The position numbers and the translations under genes are program-made. Under the pieces are notes generated by a model. The model did not search any database. It was not told the origin of the DNA and was given only the letters and a program-made list of their open reading frames with translations. DNA of 64,000 nucleotides from Nitrospirota bacterium (lineage in GTDB: Bacteria > Nitrospirota > Thermodesulfovibrionia > Thermodesulfovibrionales > Dissulfurispiraceae), in NCBI GenBank assembly GCA_040752355.1, contig JBFMHE010000003.1, forward strand, positions 1-64,000, read 5' to 3'. The number at the start of each line of letters is the position of its first letter. The stretch's first letter is position 1. This document shows, one piece after another, positions 47,558 through 57,190 of the stretch.

Positions 47558-49005
47558 CCGAGCTGCTCCTCATAGGGTCGGGAATCCTCATCGGCGCGTT
47601 TTTCTCGTGGCTCATTGCCGGTTTCCGCCACCGTGGCGAGATCGCCCGCCACACCGCCGCGCTCCAGGCGGACTATGCTGACCGCATCGCCGGCCTCGAG
47701 GGCAGGGCAAAAGGTTCCGAGGCGGTCGTCGGCGAGCTGCGACAGCAGCTGCAGCAGAAAGATGACGATCTGCTCCAGCTGCGGAAAGAGCTCCAGGGGG
47801 AGCGCCACCAGCGCATTGAGACCGTGACGCGATTGGAGGAGTCGCAGAAGCGGCTCGAAGACTCGTACCGCAGCCTAGAGCAGCAGAAAGAGCTGATCGA
47901 GGTGATGAAGAAGGAGATCGCCGACACTTTCAGCGTGCTCTCGTCGGCAGCGCTCAAGAGCAGCAGCGAGGATTTCCTGAGGCTCGCCTCGGAGAACCTC
48001 GGCAAGATCGTTGCCGAGACCAAGGGCAAGCTCGGGGAGCACCAGGCCGCCCTGGACGGCACGGTCAAGCCCCTCCAGGAGATGCTCAAGCGCTACGAGC
48101 AGCAGCTGCGCGAGATCGAGGAGGGCAGGCACCGGAGCTTCGGGAGCCTGACGGAGCAGCTGAAGTCGCTCTCGACCATGCACGAACAGCTCCAGCGGGA
48201 GACGAGCAACCTGGTCACGGCCCTGAGCAAGCCGAAGGTGAGCGGCTCCTGGGGAGAGCTCGGCCTGCGGAGAGTGGTGGAGCTTGCAGGCATGACCGCC
48301 TATTGCGATTTCTACGAGCAGGAGTCGGTAGCCACCGAAGGGGGCCGCATCAGGCCCGATATGATCGTGAGACTGCCGAACGGCAGGGAGATCGTCATCG
48401 ATGCAAAGGCCCCGGTCGAGGCCTATATGGCGGTGGTGGCCGCTGCCTCGGACGAGGAGCGGAAAAAAGCGATTGTGCACTACATCGCCAGCGTGCGCAG
48501 CCACCTGAACGTCCTGAGCTCAAAGGCCTACTGGGACCAGTTCGCCCAGTCACCGGAGATCGTCGTCATGTACCTGCCGGGCGAGTCGTTCTTCAGCGCG
48601 GCCATCGAGCACGACCATACGCTGATCGAAGACGGCAGCGCCAAGCGGGTCATCCTCGCCACGCCGACCACCTGCATCGCGCTGCTCAAGGCGATCGCCT
48701 ACGGCTGGCAGCAGGAGCAGATGACCAAGAGCGCCCAGGAGATCAGCAAGCTCGGCAAGGACCTCTATGAGCGGTTCTCGATCGTGCTCGAGCACTATAC
48801 AAAGAGCGGGCAGGCGCTCCGCAAGGCGGTCGAGTCGTACAACGACGGGGTGCGCTCGGTCGAGACGCGGCTCATCCCCTCGCTGCGGAAGTTCAAGGAG
48901 CTCGGCGTCTCGAGCGCCAGGGACGCTGCTCCTCCTCCGGAGATAGACCAATCCCCCAAGCGCGCACAGCACCTGGCCCTTGAATTTACCGAGGAAGATA
49001 CGTAG
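47554..49005 (+). CDS. rmuC: DNA recombination protein RmuC
   Basis: 483 residues from ATG 47554, overlapping the PIN remnant by 4 bp. An N-terminal membrane anchor (LLLIGSGILIGAFFSWLIA) is followed by a long coiled coil (about 25-200) and the RmuC nuclease-like domain with VSGSWGELGLRRVVELAGM, RIRPDMIVRLPNGREIVIDAKAP, and FLP-like VVMYLPGESFFSAAIE. The IDAK is typical of restriction-like nucleases. RmuC limits DNA inversions and is linked to repeat stability. Complete. Confidence 0.93.
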   Translation: MTELLLIGSGILIGAFFSWLIAGFRHRGEIARHTAALQADYADRIAGLEGRAKGSEAVVGELRQQLQQKDDDLLQLRKELQGERHQRIETVTRLEESQKRLEDSYRSLEQQKELIEVMKKEIADTFSVLSSAALKSSSEDFLRLASENLGKIVAETKGKLGEHQAALDGTVKPLQEMLKRYEQQLREIEEGRHRSFGSLTEQLKSLSTMHEQLQRETSNLVTALSKPKVSGSWGELGLRRVVELAGMTAYCDFYEQESVATEGGRIRPDMIVRLPNGREIVIDAKAPVEAYMAVVAAASDEERKKAIVHYIASVRSHLNVLSSKAYWDQFAQSPEIVVMYLPGESFFSAAIEHDHTLIEDGSAKRVILATPTTCIALLKAIAYGWQQEQMTKSAQEISKLGKDLYERFSIVLEHYTKSGQALRKAVESYNDGVRSVETRLIPSLRKFKELGVSSARDAAPPPEIDQSPKRAQHLALEFTEEDT

Positions 49006-49015
49006 GATAGAGGGC

Positions 49016-49729
49016 ATGGCGCCGTACAAAGACAACACGGTACGAATCGAAGACCTCAAGGGATCGGAGTCATTCAGGATATTCAGGATTCAGGGCGAGC
49101 TGGTCGACGGCTTCGAGGCGCTCTACAATCTGGGGCCTGCGGTGAGCATCTTCGGCAGCGCCCGGCTCGGCGAGGATACCTACTATTATCAGAAGGCTGT
49201 CGAGGTGGCGCAGATGCTCTCGAAAGCGGGCTTCTCGATCATCACCGGCGGCGGCCCCGGTATCATGGAGGCGGCGAACAGGGGGGCCAAGCTGGGGAAG
49301 GGCACCTCGGTGGGCCTGAATATCGTCCTGCCCCATGAGCAGAAGCCGAACCCCTACCAGGACATCAACATCTCGTTCAAGTACTTTTTCGTGCGGAAGC
49401 TGATGTTCGTAAAATACGCCATGGCCTTTATCATCTTTCCCGGCGGCTTCGGGACCATGGACGAGATGTTCGAGGCATTGACCCTCGTCCAGACCGGCAA
49501 GATCGACGCCTTCCCGGTCATCCTCTTCGGCAGGGAGTACTGGCAGGGCCTCATCGACTGGATGAAGACTTCCCTGGTAAAAGAAGGGACCATAGGCCGC
49601 GAGGACTTCGCCTTCTTCCAGGTTGTCGATGAGCCGAGAGAGGTGTGCGAGCTCTTGAAGGAGCACTACCGCGTCTTCGGCGGGCCGGTGCCGATCGGCG
49701 AGTGCAACGAGAATAACAAAAGACCGTGA
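49016..49729 (+). CDS. LOG-family (TIGR00730) Rossmann-fold protein
   Basis: 237 residues from ATG 49016, 10 bp after rmuC. FGSARLGEDTYYY, ITGGGPGIMEAANRGA and the hallmark PGGFGTMDEMFE are seen. The latter motif is used by cytokinin-activating LOG enzymes, which release a base from nucleoside 5'-monophosphates. In bacteria the exact substrate varies, but purine nucleotide salvage is the usual suggestion. The earlier ATG at 48980 overlaps rmuC and has no good ribosome site. Confidence 0.88.
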   Translation: MAPYKDNTVRIEDLKGSESFRIFRIQGELVDGFEALYNLGPAVSIFGSARLGEDTYYYQKAVEVAQMLSKAGFSIITGGGPGIMEAANRGAKLGKGTSVGLNIVLPHEQKPNPYQDINISFKYFFVRKLMFVKYAMAFIIFPGGFGTMDEMFEALTLVQTGKIDAFPVILFGREYWQGLIDWMKTSLVKEGTIGREDFAFFQVVDEPREVCELLKEHYRVFGGPVPIGECNENNKRP

Positions 49730-49732
49730 CGC

Positions 49733-49812
49733 GTAATGCGTGATGCGTAACGCGGTCAAAGCCATAAGGCCTTTTAATCATCTACAGAGTACGCTTTACG
49801 GATCACGCATTA
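49733..49812. repeat. Inverted repeat between converging genes
   Basis: cgtaatgcgtgatgcgta (from about 49735) pairs with tacggatcacgcattacg (to 49812), 21 of 23 positions, around a 35-bp loop. It stands between the LOG-family gene and trpD and may be a terminator or a palindromic repeat element. Confidence 0.6.
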
Positions 49813-49818
49813 CGGCTT

Positions 49819-50829
49819 TTAAAGTGAATTCGTTACTTTCCTGACCTCTTCCAGCTTGTCCAGCGCCTTCTTCGCATCGATCGCATCCGCCGCTATTTCT
49901 ATGCCGGCAGTGAAATTGTCGGTGCGGCCGCCTGCAATCAGGGCGGCGGCGGCATTGAGCAGCACGATATCGCGCCGCGGGCCGTCCTCGCCGTTGAGGA
50001 TCGAGAGGGTTATCCGGGCATTCTCTTCCTTGTTCCCTCCGGCGAGCGCTTCCGTAGCGGCCCGCGCGAAGCCGTAATCTTCCGGGGTGATATAGGAGGT
50101 CTCGACCTCCCTGTTGCGGTAGCGGGAGATCCTCGTGCCGTCGCAGACCGTGATCTCGTCGAGACCGTCCTCTCCATGCACTACCATGGCGTCTTCGGCG
50201 CCAAGGTTTCCGAGGACCGAGGCGAGCAGGTCGGTGAGACGGCTCGCAAAGACGCCGAGCACCTGGCGCTTCGCATTCGCCGGATTGGTCAGCGGGCCCA
50301 GGATATTGAAGATGGTCCTCACCCCCATCTCGCGGCGGGGGCCGATGGCGTACTTCATGGCCGGGTGAAAGAGCGGGGCGAAGAGAAAGCCGAAATTCGT
50401 CTCGAAGAGACACGTCTCGACCTTTTCGGGGACGAGGTCGATCTTCACGCCGAGGGCTTCGAGCACATCGGTGCTCCCGGACTGGCTCGACACCGAGCGG
50501 TTGCCGTGCTTTGCCACAGGCACTCCCGAGGCGGCGACGACGAGGGCAACGACGGTCGAAATATTGAAGGTGTTCGACATATCGCCGCCGGTGCCGCAGG
50601 TGTCGATGACTCCTTCAGGCGCCTTGATCCTCGTCGCCTTCTCCCTCATGATGCGCGCGGCGCCCGTAATCTCGTCCACGGTCTCGCCCTTTATTCTGAG
50701 CGCAGTCAGAAAGGCGCCGATCTGGGCATCGGTGGCGCGGCCCTCCATGATCTCGGTCATGCACTCCGCCATCTCCTCCTCGGAGAGGCTTATGTTCTGG
50801 ATGAGCAGGTTGATACCCTCTTTGATCAT
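49819..50829 (-). CDS. trpD: Anthranilate phosphoribosyltransferase
   Basis: 336 residues with the TrpD motifs: [17 protein letters not shown] (PRPP loop), [21 protein letters not shown], and [16 protein letters not shown]. It joins anthranilate with PRPP in tryptophan synthesis. Its start overlaps the trpG stop by 4 bp. The rest of the pathway (trpC, F, B, A) is not next to it, so the operon is split. Confidence 0.95.
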   Translation of the reverse strand: MIKEGINLLIQNISLSEEEMAECMTEIMEGRATDAQIGAFLTALRIKGETVDEITGAARIMREKATRIKAPEGVIDTCGTGGDMSNTFNISTVVALVVAASGVPVAKHGNRSVSSQSGSTDVLEALGVKIDLVPEKVETCLFETNFGFLFAPLFHPAMKYAIGPRREMGVRTIFNILGPLTNPANAKRQVLGVFASRLTDLLASVLGNLGAEDAMVVHGEDGLDEITVCDGTRISRYRNREVETSYITPEDYGFARAATEALAGGNKEENARITLSILNGEDGPRRDIVLLNAAAALIAGGRTDNFTAGIEIAADAIDAKKALDKLEEVRKVTNSL

Positions 50830-51401
50830 GACGCGGCCCCGAGGCCGAGAAAGTTCTTCAAGAGATCTCTGCCGGCCGTGGTGAGAATGGATTCGGGATG
50901 GAACTGTACTCCTTCCACGATATGCGTTTTATGGCGGACGCCCATGATGACGCCGTCTTCGGTCCATGCCGTGATCTCGAGGCAGTCGGGCAGGGACTCT
51001 CTCCTGATGACCAGGGAGTGGTAGCGCGTCGCGTCGAAGGGGTTGGGCAGTCCCGTGAATATCGTCCTGTTGTCGTGGTGGACGCGGGATATCTTGCCGT
51101 GCATGAGATACGGCGCCCGTATGATCTCGCCGCCGAAGGCCGCGCCGATCGACTGGTGGCCCAGGCAGACGCCCAGGAGCGGGACTCTGCCGGCGAAATG
51201 CGTGATTACCTCGATCGAGACGCCCGCCTCCTTCGGCGTGCACGGCCCCGGAGAGACGACGATCCGCTCCGGCCCGAGCCGCTCGATCTCTGCGATAGTG
51301 ATCTTGTCGTTCCTGAAGACGCGGACCTCCTCGCCCAGTTCCCCCAAATACTGAACGATATTATAGGTAAAGGAGTCGTAGTTATCGATCATCAGAAGCA
51401 T
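50826..51401 (-). CDS. trpG: Anthranilate synthase component II (glutamine amidotransferase)
   Basis: 191 residues of class I amidotransferase: [33 protein letters not shown] (nucleophile Cys in GVCLGHQ) and [12 protein letters not shown] (His-Glu). It supplies ammonia to TrpE and may also serve PabA function. Five bp after trpE, 4-bp overlap with trpD. Confidence 0.95.
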   Translation of the reverse strand: MLLMIDNYDSFTYNIVQYLGELGEEVRVFRNDKITIAEIERLGPERIVVSPGPCTPKEAGVSIEVITHFAGRVPLLGVCLGHQSIGAAFGGEIIRAPYLMHGKISRVHHDNRTIFTGLPNPFDATRYHSLVIRRESLPDCLEITAWTEDGVIMGVRHKTHIVEGVQFHPESILTTAGRDLLKNFLGLGAAS

Positions 51402-51406
51402 CTGCG

Positions 51407-52918
51407 CTACTCCCTGCGGGGCCGCTCGAAGAAATCGACCGCCTTCATCATGGCTGACGCCTTGTTCACGGTCTCGGTATACTCGCTTTCGGGAACGGAA
51501 TCGGCGACGATCCCGGCGCCGGCCTGTACATATATTCTACCATTCTTGACGACGAGCGTTCTAATCGTGATGCAGATATCCATGTTGCCGGAATAGCTGA
51601 AATAGCCTACCGACCCGGCGTAGGGTCCGCGCCTGGTCGGCTCGAGCTCCTCGATGATCTCCATAGCCTTCACCTTCGGCGCGCCGGTGACGGTGCCGGC
51701 GGGAAAGCAGGCCCTGAAGACATCGAAGGCGTCGAGGCCCCTCTTCACCGTTCCTTCCACATTCGAGACGAGGTGCATCACATGGCTGTACCGCTCGACT
51801 TTCATGAGCTCCGTCACTGTCACCGAGCCGATCTCGGCCACCCTGCCGACATCGTTCCTGCCCAGGTCGACGAGCATGATGTGCTCGGCGACCTCTTTGG
51901 GGTCCTGCTTCAGGTCCTCCTCGAGCGCGAGGTCCTCTTCTTCGGTGGCGCCCCGCTTCCGCGTGCCGGCGATCGGCCTGAGCGTGATCGTCTCCTCCTC
52001 GAGCCTCACCAGGATCTCGGGAGAGGAGCCGACGAGCTGCGCATCCCCGATATCGAGATAATACATATACGGCGAGGGATTGATGACCCGCAGGGCGCGG
52101 TAGAGCTCGAAGGGGCCGGCGGTCGCCTCGGTCTCGAAGCGCTGCGAGAGGACGACCTGCACCACGTCGCCGGCAAGGACATGCTCCTTCGACTGCGCAA
52201 CGGCCTCGAGGAAGTCCTCTTTCCGAAAGTTCGAGACGAACTTTTTGGCGGGGGTCGGGCGTGCCGCTCCCGGGGATGGATGCCCCGAAGGAATCCTCAG
52301 CGCCGCGCCCGGGCTGACCTGCCCGCCGGTCAGGTCCCCGATGATCCGGTCGATCTTCTTTCCCGCCTCGTCATACGCCCCTTTCCGGTCGTCGCCGTTC
52401 ACATGAACGTTGCAGACGATCTTTATGGTCTGTTTGAGGTTGTCGAAGATGAGGAGGGTATCGGTGAGCATCAGGAAGATATCGGGCATGTCGAGGGCGG
52501 GCTTCCGGAGGTCGGGAACGCGCTCGAAGAATTTCACCACATCATACCCGATGTAGCCGACGAAGCCGCCTGAAAAGCGCGGCAGGCCCGGCACCTCGAC
52601 CGGCGTAAACTGCCCGAGGGTCTCTTTTATAATGATGAGCGGATCCTCTGCCTCGACCGTCGAGCGGCTACCGTTGCTGCTGATCTCGCCTCGCCGCCCG
52701 TGAAAGACGACGGTCATCGCCGGATCGATACCGAGAAAGGAGTAGCGGGCCCACTTCTCGCCCCCGGTTACGCTCTCCAGGAGAAAGGCGGGCTTTTTGT
52801 CGAGCTTCAGAAAGGCGCTTACCGGCGTCTCGCTGTCGCCGAGGATCTCCTTATACACGGGAATAAGATTACCCTGCCGTGCCAGGGCGATGAAGGTGTC
52901 GAAATCGGGAAACAACAT
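51407..52918 (-). CDS. trpE: Anthranilate synthase component I
   Basis: 503 residues from the ATG at 52918 (agggag site), which gives the standard [22 protein letters not shown] start. Conserved core: [59 protein letters not shown], and the end [19 protein letters not shown]. It makes anthranilate from chorismate. The LLES-GGE element of the feedback site is present, so Trp inhibition is likely. A short Pro-rich insert lies at about residue 240-260. Confidence 0.95.
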   Translation of the reverse strand: MLFPDFDTFIALARQGNLIPVYKEILGDSETPVSAFLKLDKKPAFLLESVTGGEKWARYSFLGIDPAMTVVFHGRRGEISSNGSRSTVEAEDPLIIIKETLGQFTPVEVPGLPRFSGGFVGYIGYDVVKFFERVPDLRKPALDMPDIFLMLTDTLLIFDNLKQTIKIVCNVHVNGDDRKGAYDEAGKKIDRIIGDLTGGQVSPGAALRIPSGHPSPGAARPTPAKKFVSNFRKEDFLEAVAQSKEHVLAGDVVQVVLSQRFETEATAGPFELYRALRVINPSPYMYYLDIGDAQLVGSSPEILVRLEEETITLRPIAGTRKRGATEEEDLALEEDLKQDPKEVAEHIMLVDLGRNDVGRVAEIGSVTVTELMKVERYSHVMHLVSNVEGTVKRGLDAFDVFRACFPAGTVTGAPKVKAMEIIEELEPTRRGPYAGSVGYFSYSGNMDICITIRTLVVKNGRIYVQAGAGIVADSVPESEYTETVNKASAMMKAVDFFERPRRE

Positions 52919-53038
52919 GGCCGCAACTCCCTCTCTTGCTGCAAAAACTACAGCGATTTTACACGCATAAGGCTCGAAATAGAGCGAAAATTCAATAACT
53001 AGTAGCATACCATACTTTACTTTTTCAGAGAAAGCTTT

Positions 53039-53171
53039 CAGCCGTCAGCAATCGATGACAAGCTGTCAGTCCTCAGCCGTCAGCTATCAGCTAAAACGAC
53101 AGGCATTGAGACCCGGGCCCTCAGAGCTGATTGCTGACGGCTGAGGACTGACAGCTGATTGCTGATGGCTG
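53039..53171. repeat. Large imperfect inverted repeat upstream of trpE and the NusG paralogue
   Basis: Arms 53039-53092 (starting cagccgtcagcaatc) and 53125-53171 (ending gctgattgctgatggctg) pair over about 46 positions, with one 7-nt insertion and a few mismatches. The arms themselves are made of short degenerate units (agctgattgctga, ctgtcagtcctcag). No coding sequence is here. It fills most of the 318-bp divergent gap between trpE and the NusG-like gene. Confidence 0.75.
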
Positions 53172-53193
53172 ATTGGATCGAAACCGCGGGATA

Positions 53194-53204
53194 TGTGCTA
53201 CAAT
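53194..53204 (+). promoter_or_regulatory. Extended -10 promoter for the NusG paralogue
   Basis: TGTGCTACAAT contains the extended -10 form TGnTACAAT (53196-53204), 32 bp before the ATG. No good -35 at normal spacing, as expected for extended -10 promoters. Confidence 0.45.
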
Positions 53205-53236
53205 TTACCAGTATGCAGCTTTCAGGTGATGGCGTA

Positions 53237-53734
53237 ATGAGCTGGTATGCGATTTATACGAAGCCGAAGCAGGAAGACCGCGTGGCCGAAAATCTCTCCC
53301 GGGCTCTGCACGGGGTCTTCAACCCGAAGCTGAAGAGAAAAAAGCTGATCCGCGGCAGGTATGAGCAGGTGATACGGCCCTTCTTCCCCTGCTATGTGTT
53401 CGCGCAGTTCGATCCTGCAAGCCAGTACCACATGATCAAGTACACCCGCGGCGTGCGGGGCATCGTCGGAAGCCCGGGCTCTCCCTGGCCGGTGAGCGAA
53501 GAGATCATCGGCATCATCAGGGCAAAAATGGATGACGAGGGGCTCATCGTCATCAAACCGGATATACGGGTGGGGGACCCGGTGGAGATTACCGAGGGGC
53601 CTCTGCAGGGGTTCGCGGGGATCTTCGAGAAGGAGATGAAAGACCGGGACCGCGTCGTGGTGCTGCTGAACACGATCGAGTACCAGGCCACGGTCGAGAT
53701 CGAGCGGGAGTTTCTCAGGAAGCGGCCCGCCTGA
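53237..53734 (+). CDS. Specialised NusG paralogue (RfaH/LoaP-like antiterminator)
   Basis: 165 residues from ATG 53237. The N-terminal NGN domain begins MSWYAIYTKPKQEDRVAENL, the usual RfaH/NusG start, and PFFPCYVFAQFD follows; the C-terminal KOW segment is GDPVEITEGPLQGFAGIFEK. It stands alone at the head of the polysaccharide locus rather than beside rplK, so it is an operon-specific paralogue. Such proteins bind paused RNA polymerase at an ops element and let it read through long operons; an ops-like sequence lies 192 bp downstream. Confidence 0.85.
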   Translation: MSWYAIYTKPKQEDRVAENLSRALHGVFNPKLKRKKLIRGRYEQVIRPFFPCYVFAQFDPASQYHMIKYTRGVRGIVGSPGSPWPVSEEIIGIIRAKMDDEGLIVIKPDIRVGDPVEITEGPLQGFAGIFEKEMKDRDRVVVLLNTIEYQATVEIEREFLRKRPA

Positions 53735-53987
53735 GCGATCATGGTGAATAGTACCCAAGGCAAGAGATATGATACGAACCACCATAAGGGCGGTCAATAG
53801 AGTGGATGGGAGTAAATCATCTATGCTATCCTACTATGCTGTTCTGCTTCTTTATCCTCAGTGCGGTCATAGTGGGGGAGATAGCTACAGAAGTAATTTT
53901 TTGCGTGCCCGTAATCGGACATGAAGGGCGGTAGCCTGTCCTTTTTCCTCTAACAACCCGACGCACTAACCCCGAGAGCAGGAACTA
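53735..53987. other. 253-bp leader of the polysaccharide operon
   Basis: Untranslated gap between the NusG paralogue and the first sugar gene. It contains short ctatgcta/ctatgctg repeats near 53821-53840, the ops-like element at 53927-53938 and a cctttttcct pyrimidine run just after it. No ORF. Confidence 0.6.
53927..53938 (+). promoter_or_regulatory. ops-like element (operon polarity suppressor)
   Basis: ggcggtagcctg matches 11 of the first 12 bases of the E. coli ops element GGCGGTAGCGTG, the RfaH recruitment sequence. It stands 50 bp before the first polysaccharide gene, in a long leader following an RfaH-like gene, exactly where function would require it. Confidence 0.75.
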
Positions 53988-54959
53988 ATGGGAAAAATCA
54001 TCGTTACCGGAGCTGCAGGATTCATCGGCTGGAGGACCTCGGCCCAGTTGCTGGCGGCAGGACGGCAGGTCATCGGCATCGACAACATGAATGATTATTA
54101 TGATGTCTCGCTCAAGACGCATCGTCTCGATGAGCTCAAACGGCAGGCGGGGTTCTCCTTTCACCAAACGGACATCGAGGACCTCAATGCTCTTGATACG
54201 ATCTTCGGCAAGAGCGGGATCGATGCCGTGATCAACCTCGCCGCGCGCGCGGGAGTGCGGTACAGCCTCGAAAACCCCCATGTCTACATGAGCACCAACG
54301 CGCAGGGCACCCTGAACCTTCTCGAGATGATGCGGAAGCACGGGGTGAAGAAGATGGTGCTCGCTTCGACCTCTTCCCTCTACGCAGGGCAGAAGATGCC
54401 CTTCAGCGAGGACCTGCCGGTCAATACCCCCATCTCGCCCTATGCCGCATCGAAAAAGGCGGCGGAGGCGATGGCCTATGCCTACCACTACCTCTTCGGC
54501 CTCGACATATCGGTGGTGAGGTATTTCACCGTCTACGGCCCGGCGGGCAGGCCCGACATGAGCATCTTCCGGTTCATCAAGTGGATCGATGAGGGGACCC
54601 CTCTCGAGCTCTTCGGCGACGGCTCGCAGAGCAGGGATTTTACCTATATCGACGATGTCGCGAGCGGAACCGTACTCGCCCTGAAAGAGGTGGGATACGA
54701 GATCATCAATATCGGGGGGGGAAAGGACCCGCGCTCGCTGAACTACGTTATCGGCAAGATCGAAGAGCATCTCGGGAAGAAGGCGGCCTTCGACTATAAA
54801 CCGTTCCATAAGGCGGACATGACCGAAACCAGCGCAGATGTCGGGAAGGCGGCCCGGCTTCTGGACTGGAAGGCGGAGGTGGGCCTCGACGAGGGGATCA
54901 AGAGAACGGTGGAGTGGTATCTGGCCAACAGGCAGTGGCTCAAGGACGTGAGGCTGTAG
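53988..54959 (+). CDS. NAD-dependent epimerase, UDP-glucuronate 4-epimerase type
   Basis: 323 residues of the extended SDR family: TGAAGFIGWRTSAQLLAAGR (NAD-binding GxxGxxG), NLAARAGVRYSLENPHVY, catalytic Ser-Tyr-Lys in STSSLYAG and SPYAASKKAAE, and YFTVYGPAGRPDMS with FTYIDDVA. NLAA-RAGVRYS-E-P is typical for UDP-glucuronate epimerases. The next gene, ugd, makes UDP-glucuronate, so the pair probably produces UDP-galacturonate for capsule or LPS. 4-epimerase of another UDP-sugar is possible. Confidence 0.85.
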   Translation: MGKIIVTGAAGFIGWRTSAQLLAAGRQVIGIDNMNDYYDVSLKTHRLDELKRQAGFSFHQTDIEDLNALDTIFGKSGIDAVINLAARAGVRYSLENPHVYMSTNAQGTLNLLEMMRKHGVKKMVLASTSSLYAGQKMPFSEDLPVNTPISPYAASKKAAEAMAYAYHYLFGLDISVVRYFTVYGPAGRPDMSIFRFIKWIDEGTPLELFGDGSQSRDFTYIDDVASGTVLALKEVGYEIINIGGGKDPRSLNYVIGKIEEHLGKKAAFDYKPFHKADMTETSADVGKAARLLDWKAEVGLDEGIKRTVEWYLANRQWLKDVRL

Positions 54960-54962
54960 GGC

Positions 54963-56288
54963 ATGAAAGTATCGATCATCGGCACCGGATATGTGGGACT
55001 CGTCACCGGCGCATGCATTGCCGAGATGGGGAACAATGTCATCTGCGTGGACGTGGATGCAGGGAAGATCGAGGGGCTGAAGAAGGGGATAATCCCCATC
55101 TATGAGCCCGGCCTCGAGGCCCTGGTCCTCGAGAACTTCAAGATCGGCACCCTGGCGTTTACGACCGATATCAAAGAGGCGCTCGACAGCAGCGAGATCT
55201 GCTGCATCGCCGTCGGCACGCCGATGGGAGAGGACGGGAGCGCCGACCTCCAGTACGTGCTGCAGGTCGCCCGGGACATCGGCAGGAATATGTCCCACTA
55301 CCTCGTCGTCGTCGATAAATCTACCGTGCCCGTAGGCACTGCCGAAAGAGTCAGGGAGGCCATTCTCGAAGAGCAGCGCGCGCGGAAGGTGGCGATCCCC
55401 TTCGACGTGGTTTCGAATCCCGAGTTCCTGAAAGAGGGCGCTGCAATCGAGGACTTCATGAAGCCGGACAGGGTGGTGGTCGGCGCCGATAGCCCCCAGG
55501 CCCTCGAGAAGATAAAGGAGCTCTACGCCCCTTTTACGAGGAGCCACGAGCGCTTCATAGCAATGGACATCAAGAGCGCCGAGATGACGAAGTACGCGGC
55601 CAATGCGATGCTGGCGACCAAGATCTCTTTCATGAACGAGATCGCGAATATCTGCGAGCGGGTCGGCGCCGATGTGAACAAGGTGCGGGTCGGGATCGGG
55701 AGCGACACCAGGATCGGCTACAGCTTCATCTATCCCGGCTGCGGCTTCGGTGGAAGCTGTTTCCCCAAGGACGTAAGGGCGCTCGAGCGGCTGGCGATGG
55801 AGAGCGGCTACCTGCCGAAGATGCTCAGGGCGGTTCAGGAGGTGAACGAATCGCAGAAGCTGGTGCTCGCGGAGAAAGTGGTGAAGCGCTTCGGCGAGGA
55901 TCTGAAAAGTCGCGCCTTCGCCGCGTGGGGATTGTCGTTCAAGCCCGAGACCGACGACACGCGGGAGGCTTCGAGCATCACCATCATCAACGAGCTGACG
56001 AAACGCGGCGCAAGGATAAAAGCGTATGACCCTAAAGCGATAGAGATGGCGAGAGACTTCTATCTTAAGGACAACAAGAATATCGAATACGTCGATTCCA
56101 AATATACCGCGCTCACCAATGCCGACGCCCTGCTCCTCATTACGGAGTGGAAAGAGTTCAGAAGCCCCGACTTCGACGAGATAGCGAAACGGCTCAAGAA
56201 CAGAGTCATTTTCGACGGCAGGAACCAGTACAATAGAGAGCGGTTGCAGGAGATGGGGTTTGAGTATTATCAGATAGGGGTGGGATAG
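54963..56288 (+). CDS. ugd: UDP-glucose 6-dehydrogenase
   Basis: 441 residues. [18 protein letters not shown] starts the NAD domain, [10 protein letters not shown] and [19 protein letters not shown] follow, then catalytic Cys266 in [15 protein letters not shown], and a C-terminal domain with [12 protein letters not shown]. It oxidises UDP-glucose to UDP-glucuronate for surface polysaccharides. It begins 3 bp after the epimerase gene. Confidence 0.95.
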   Translation: MKVSIIGTGYVGLVTGACIAEMGNNVICVDVDAGKIEGLKKGIIPIYEPGLEALVLENFKIGTLAFTTDIKEALDSSEICCIAVGTPMGEDGSADLQYVLQVARDIGRNMSHYLVVVDKSTVPVGTAERVREAILEEQRARKVAIPFDVVSNPEFLKEGAAIEDFMKPDRVVVGADSPQALEKIKELYAPFTRSHERFIAMDIKSAEMTKYAANAMLATKISFMNEIANICERVGADVNKVRVGIGSDTRIGYSFIYPGCGFGGSCFPKDVRALERLAMESGYLPKMLRAVQEVNESQKLVLAEKVVKRFGEDLKSRAFAAWGLSFKPETDDTREASSITIINELTKRGARIKAYDPKAIEMARDFYLKDNKNIEYVDSKYTALTNADALLLITEWKEFRSPDFDEIAKRLKNRVIFDGRNQYNRERLQEMGFEYYQIGVG

Positions 56289-56332
56289 AGCAGGATCAGT
56301 CGGCAACGAGTCAAGGGAATCGGCAGCAAACC

Positions 56333-56704
56333 ATGACTACATTATCGCACTATAAAAAGTACTGGGATGAGAGAGAAGCCAGAGATAAAAGGGCACGAGA
56401 GCGACTGCGCCAAAAGGCGATCCGGAATGCAAGGCAATTGGCGAGAATACTGGCTGAAGAATTCCCGGTGAAGAAGGTGGTTTTGTTCGGCTCTGTCCTG
56501 GAAAAAGAGGGCTTCAAAGAGGATTCGGACATTGACATTGCAGTCGAAGGCCTTCCCAAGGGAGCTTACTTCACCGCGGTGGCAAGGCTCATGATGGAAA
56601 GTCCGTTTGAAGTAGATTTGAAGCCGTTAGAAGATGTAGACGATCTCCTCAGGAAGAACATTGCAAGGGGAAGAGTCCTCTATGAGAAGAGAGCATATTC
56701 CTGA
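56333..56704 (+). CDS. MntA-type nucleotidyltransferase antitoxin
   Basis: 123 residues of the small MNT fold: VVLFGSVLEKEGFKEDSDIDIAVEG has the GS-x10-DxD motif (Ser and two Asp). It overlaps the next gene by 23 bp, in the usual MntA-HepT order. MntA-type antitoxins inactivate the HepT RNase toxin by adding AMP to a Tyr. Set inside the polysaccharide operon, it may have been gained with a mobile segment. Confidence 0.85.
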   Translation: MTTLSHYKKYWDEREARDKRARERLRQKAIRNARQLARILAEEFPVKKVVLFGSVLEKEGFKEDSDIDIAVEGLPKGAYFTAVARLMMESPFEVDLKPLEDVDDLLRKNIARGRVLYEKRAYS

Positions 56705-57167
56705 TTTGGTCTCTGAGCTCAGAGATGAGCTTGCTCTCCTGGAAACTCTTGTCGCCGATATCAAAGAGACCAGCACGGCCATACCAAAGTCCCCCAAAAA
56801 GAGAAGGATATACGAAGAGAGCCTCGCCCTCAAACTGCATAATTTCTATACCGGATGCGAACGAATGTTCCAGAAGATAGCCGAGGATATTAACGGCGGC
56901 GTTCCGAGGTCGATGGATTGGCATAAACGACTGTTACGGAGCATGGCCCTGGAGATAGAAAACATACGGCCTCCGGTCATATCCAAAGAGACAGCGAGGG
57001 CACTCGAGGAGTACTTGGCATTCCGCCATGTCATAAGAAATATCTACGGCTTCGAGATTGATAGTGAGCGCCTGAAAGGCCTGATAGGGCGGATATTCGG
57101 AACATATACCCGGCTGAAGAAAGAGCTTTTCGGCTTTATCGACCTACTAAGAAAACTGGCAGGATGA
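56682..57167 (+). CDS. HepT-like HEPN toxin
   Basis: 161 residues from ATG 56682 inside the antitoxin 3' end. Helical HEPN pattern: LALKLHNFYTGCERMFQKIA, and LEEYLAFRHVIRNIYGFEID in place of the canonical Rx4-6H motif. The final His is replaced by Asn (RNIYG), which is common in one HepT-like subgroup. The Tyr of IYG is a likely target of the MntA partner. RNase activity is expected but is not certain with the Asn. Confidence 0.8.
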   Translation: MRREHIPDLVSELRDELALLETLVADIKETSTAIPKSPKKRRIYEESLALKLHNFYTGCERMFQKIAEDINGGVPRSMDWHKRLLRSMALEIENIRPPVISKETARALEEYLAFRHVIRNIYGFEIDSERLKGLIGRIFGTYTRLKKELFGFIDLLRKLAG

Positions 57168-57190
57168 GGGCGACGGCCTAAAAGGAGTCG

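Noticed and set aside
53985-56306. A 773-codon open frame antisense to the epimerase and ugd genes
   Set aside because: It is a shadow of GC-rich codons in two clear enzymes on the other strand; its sequence shows no domain.
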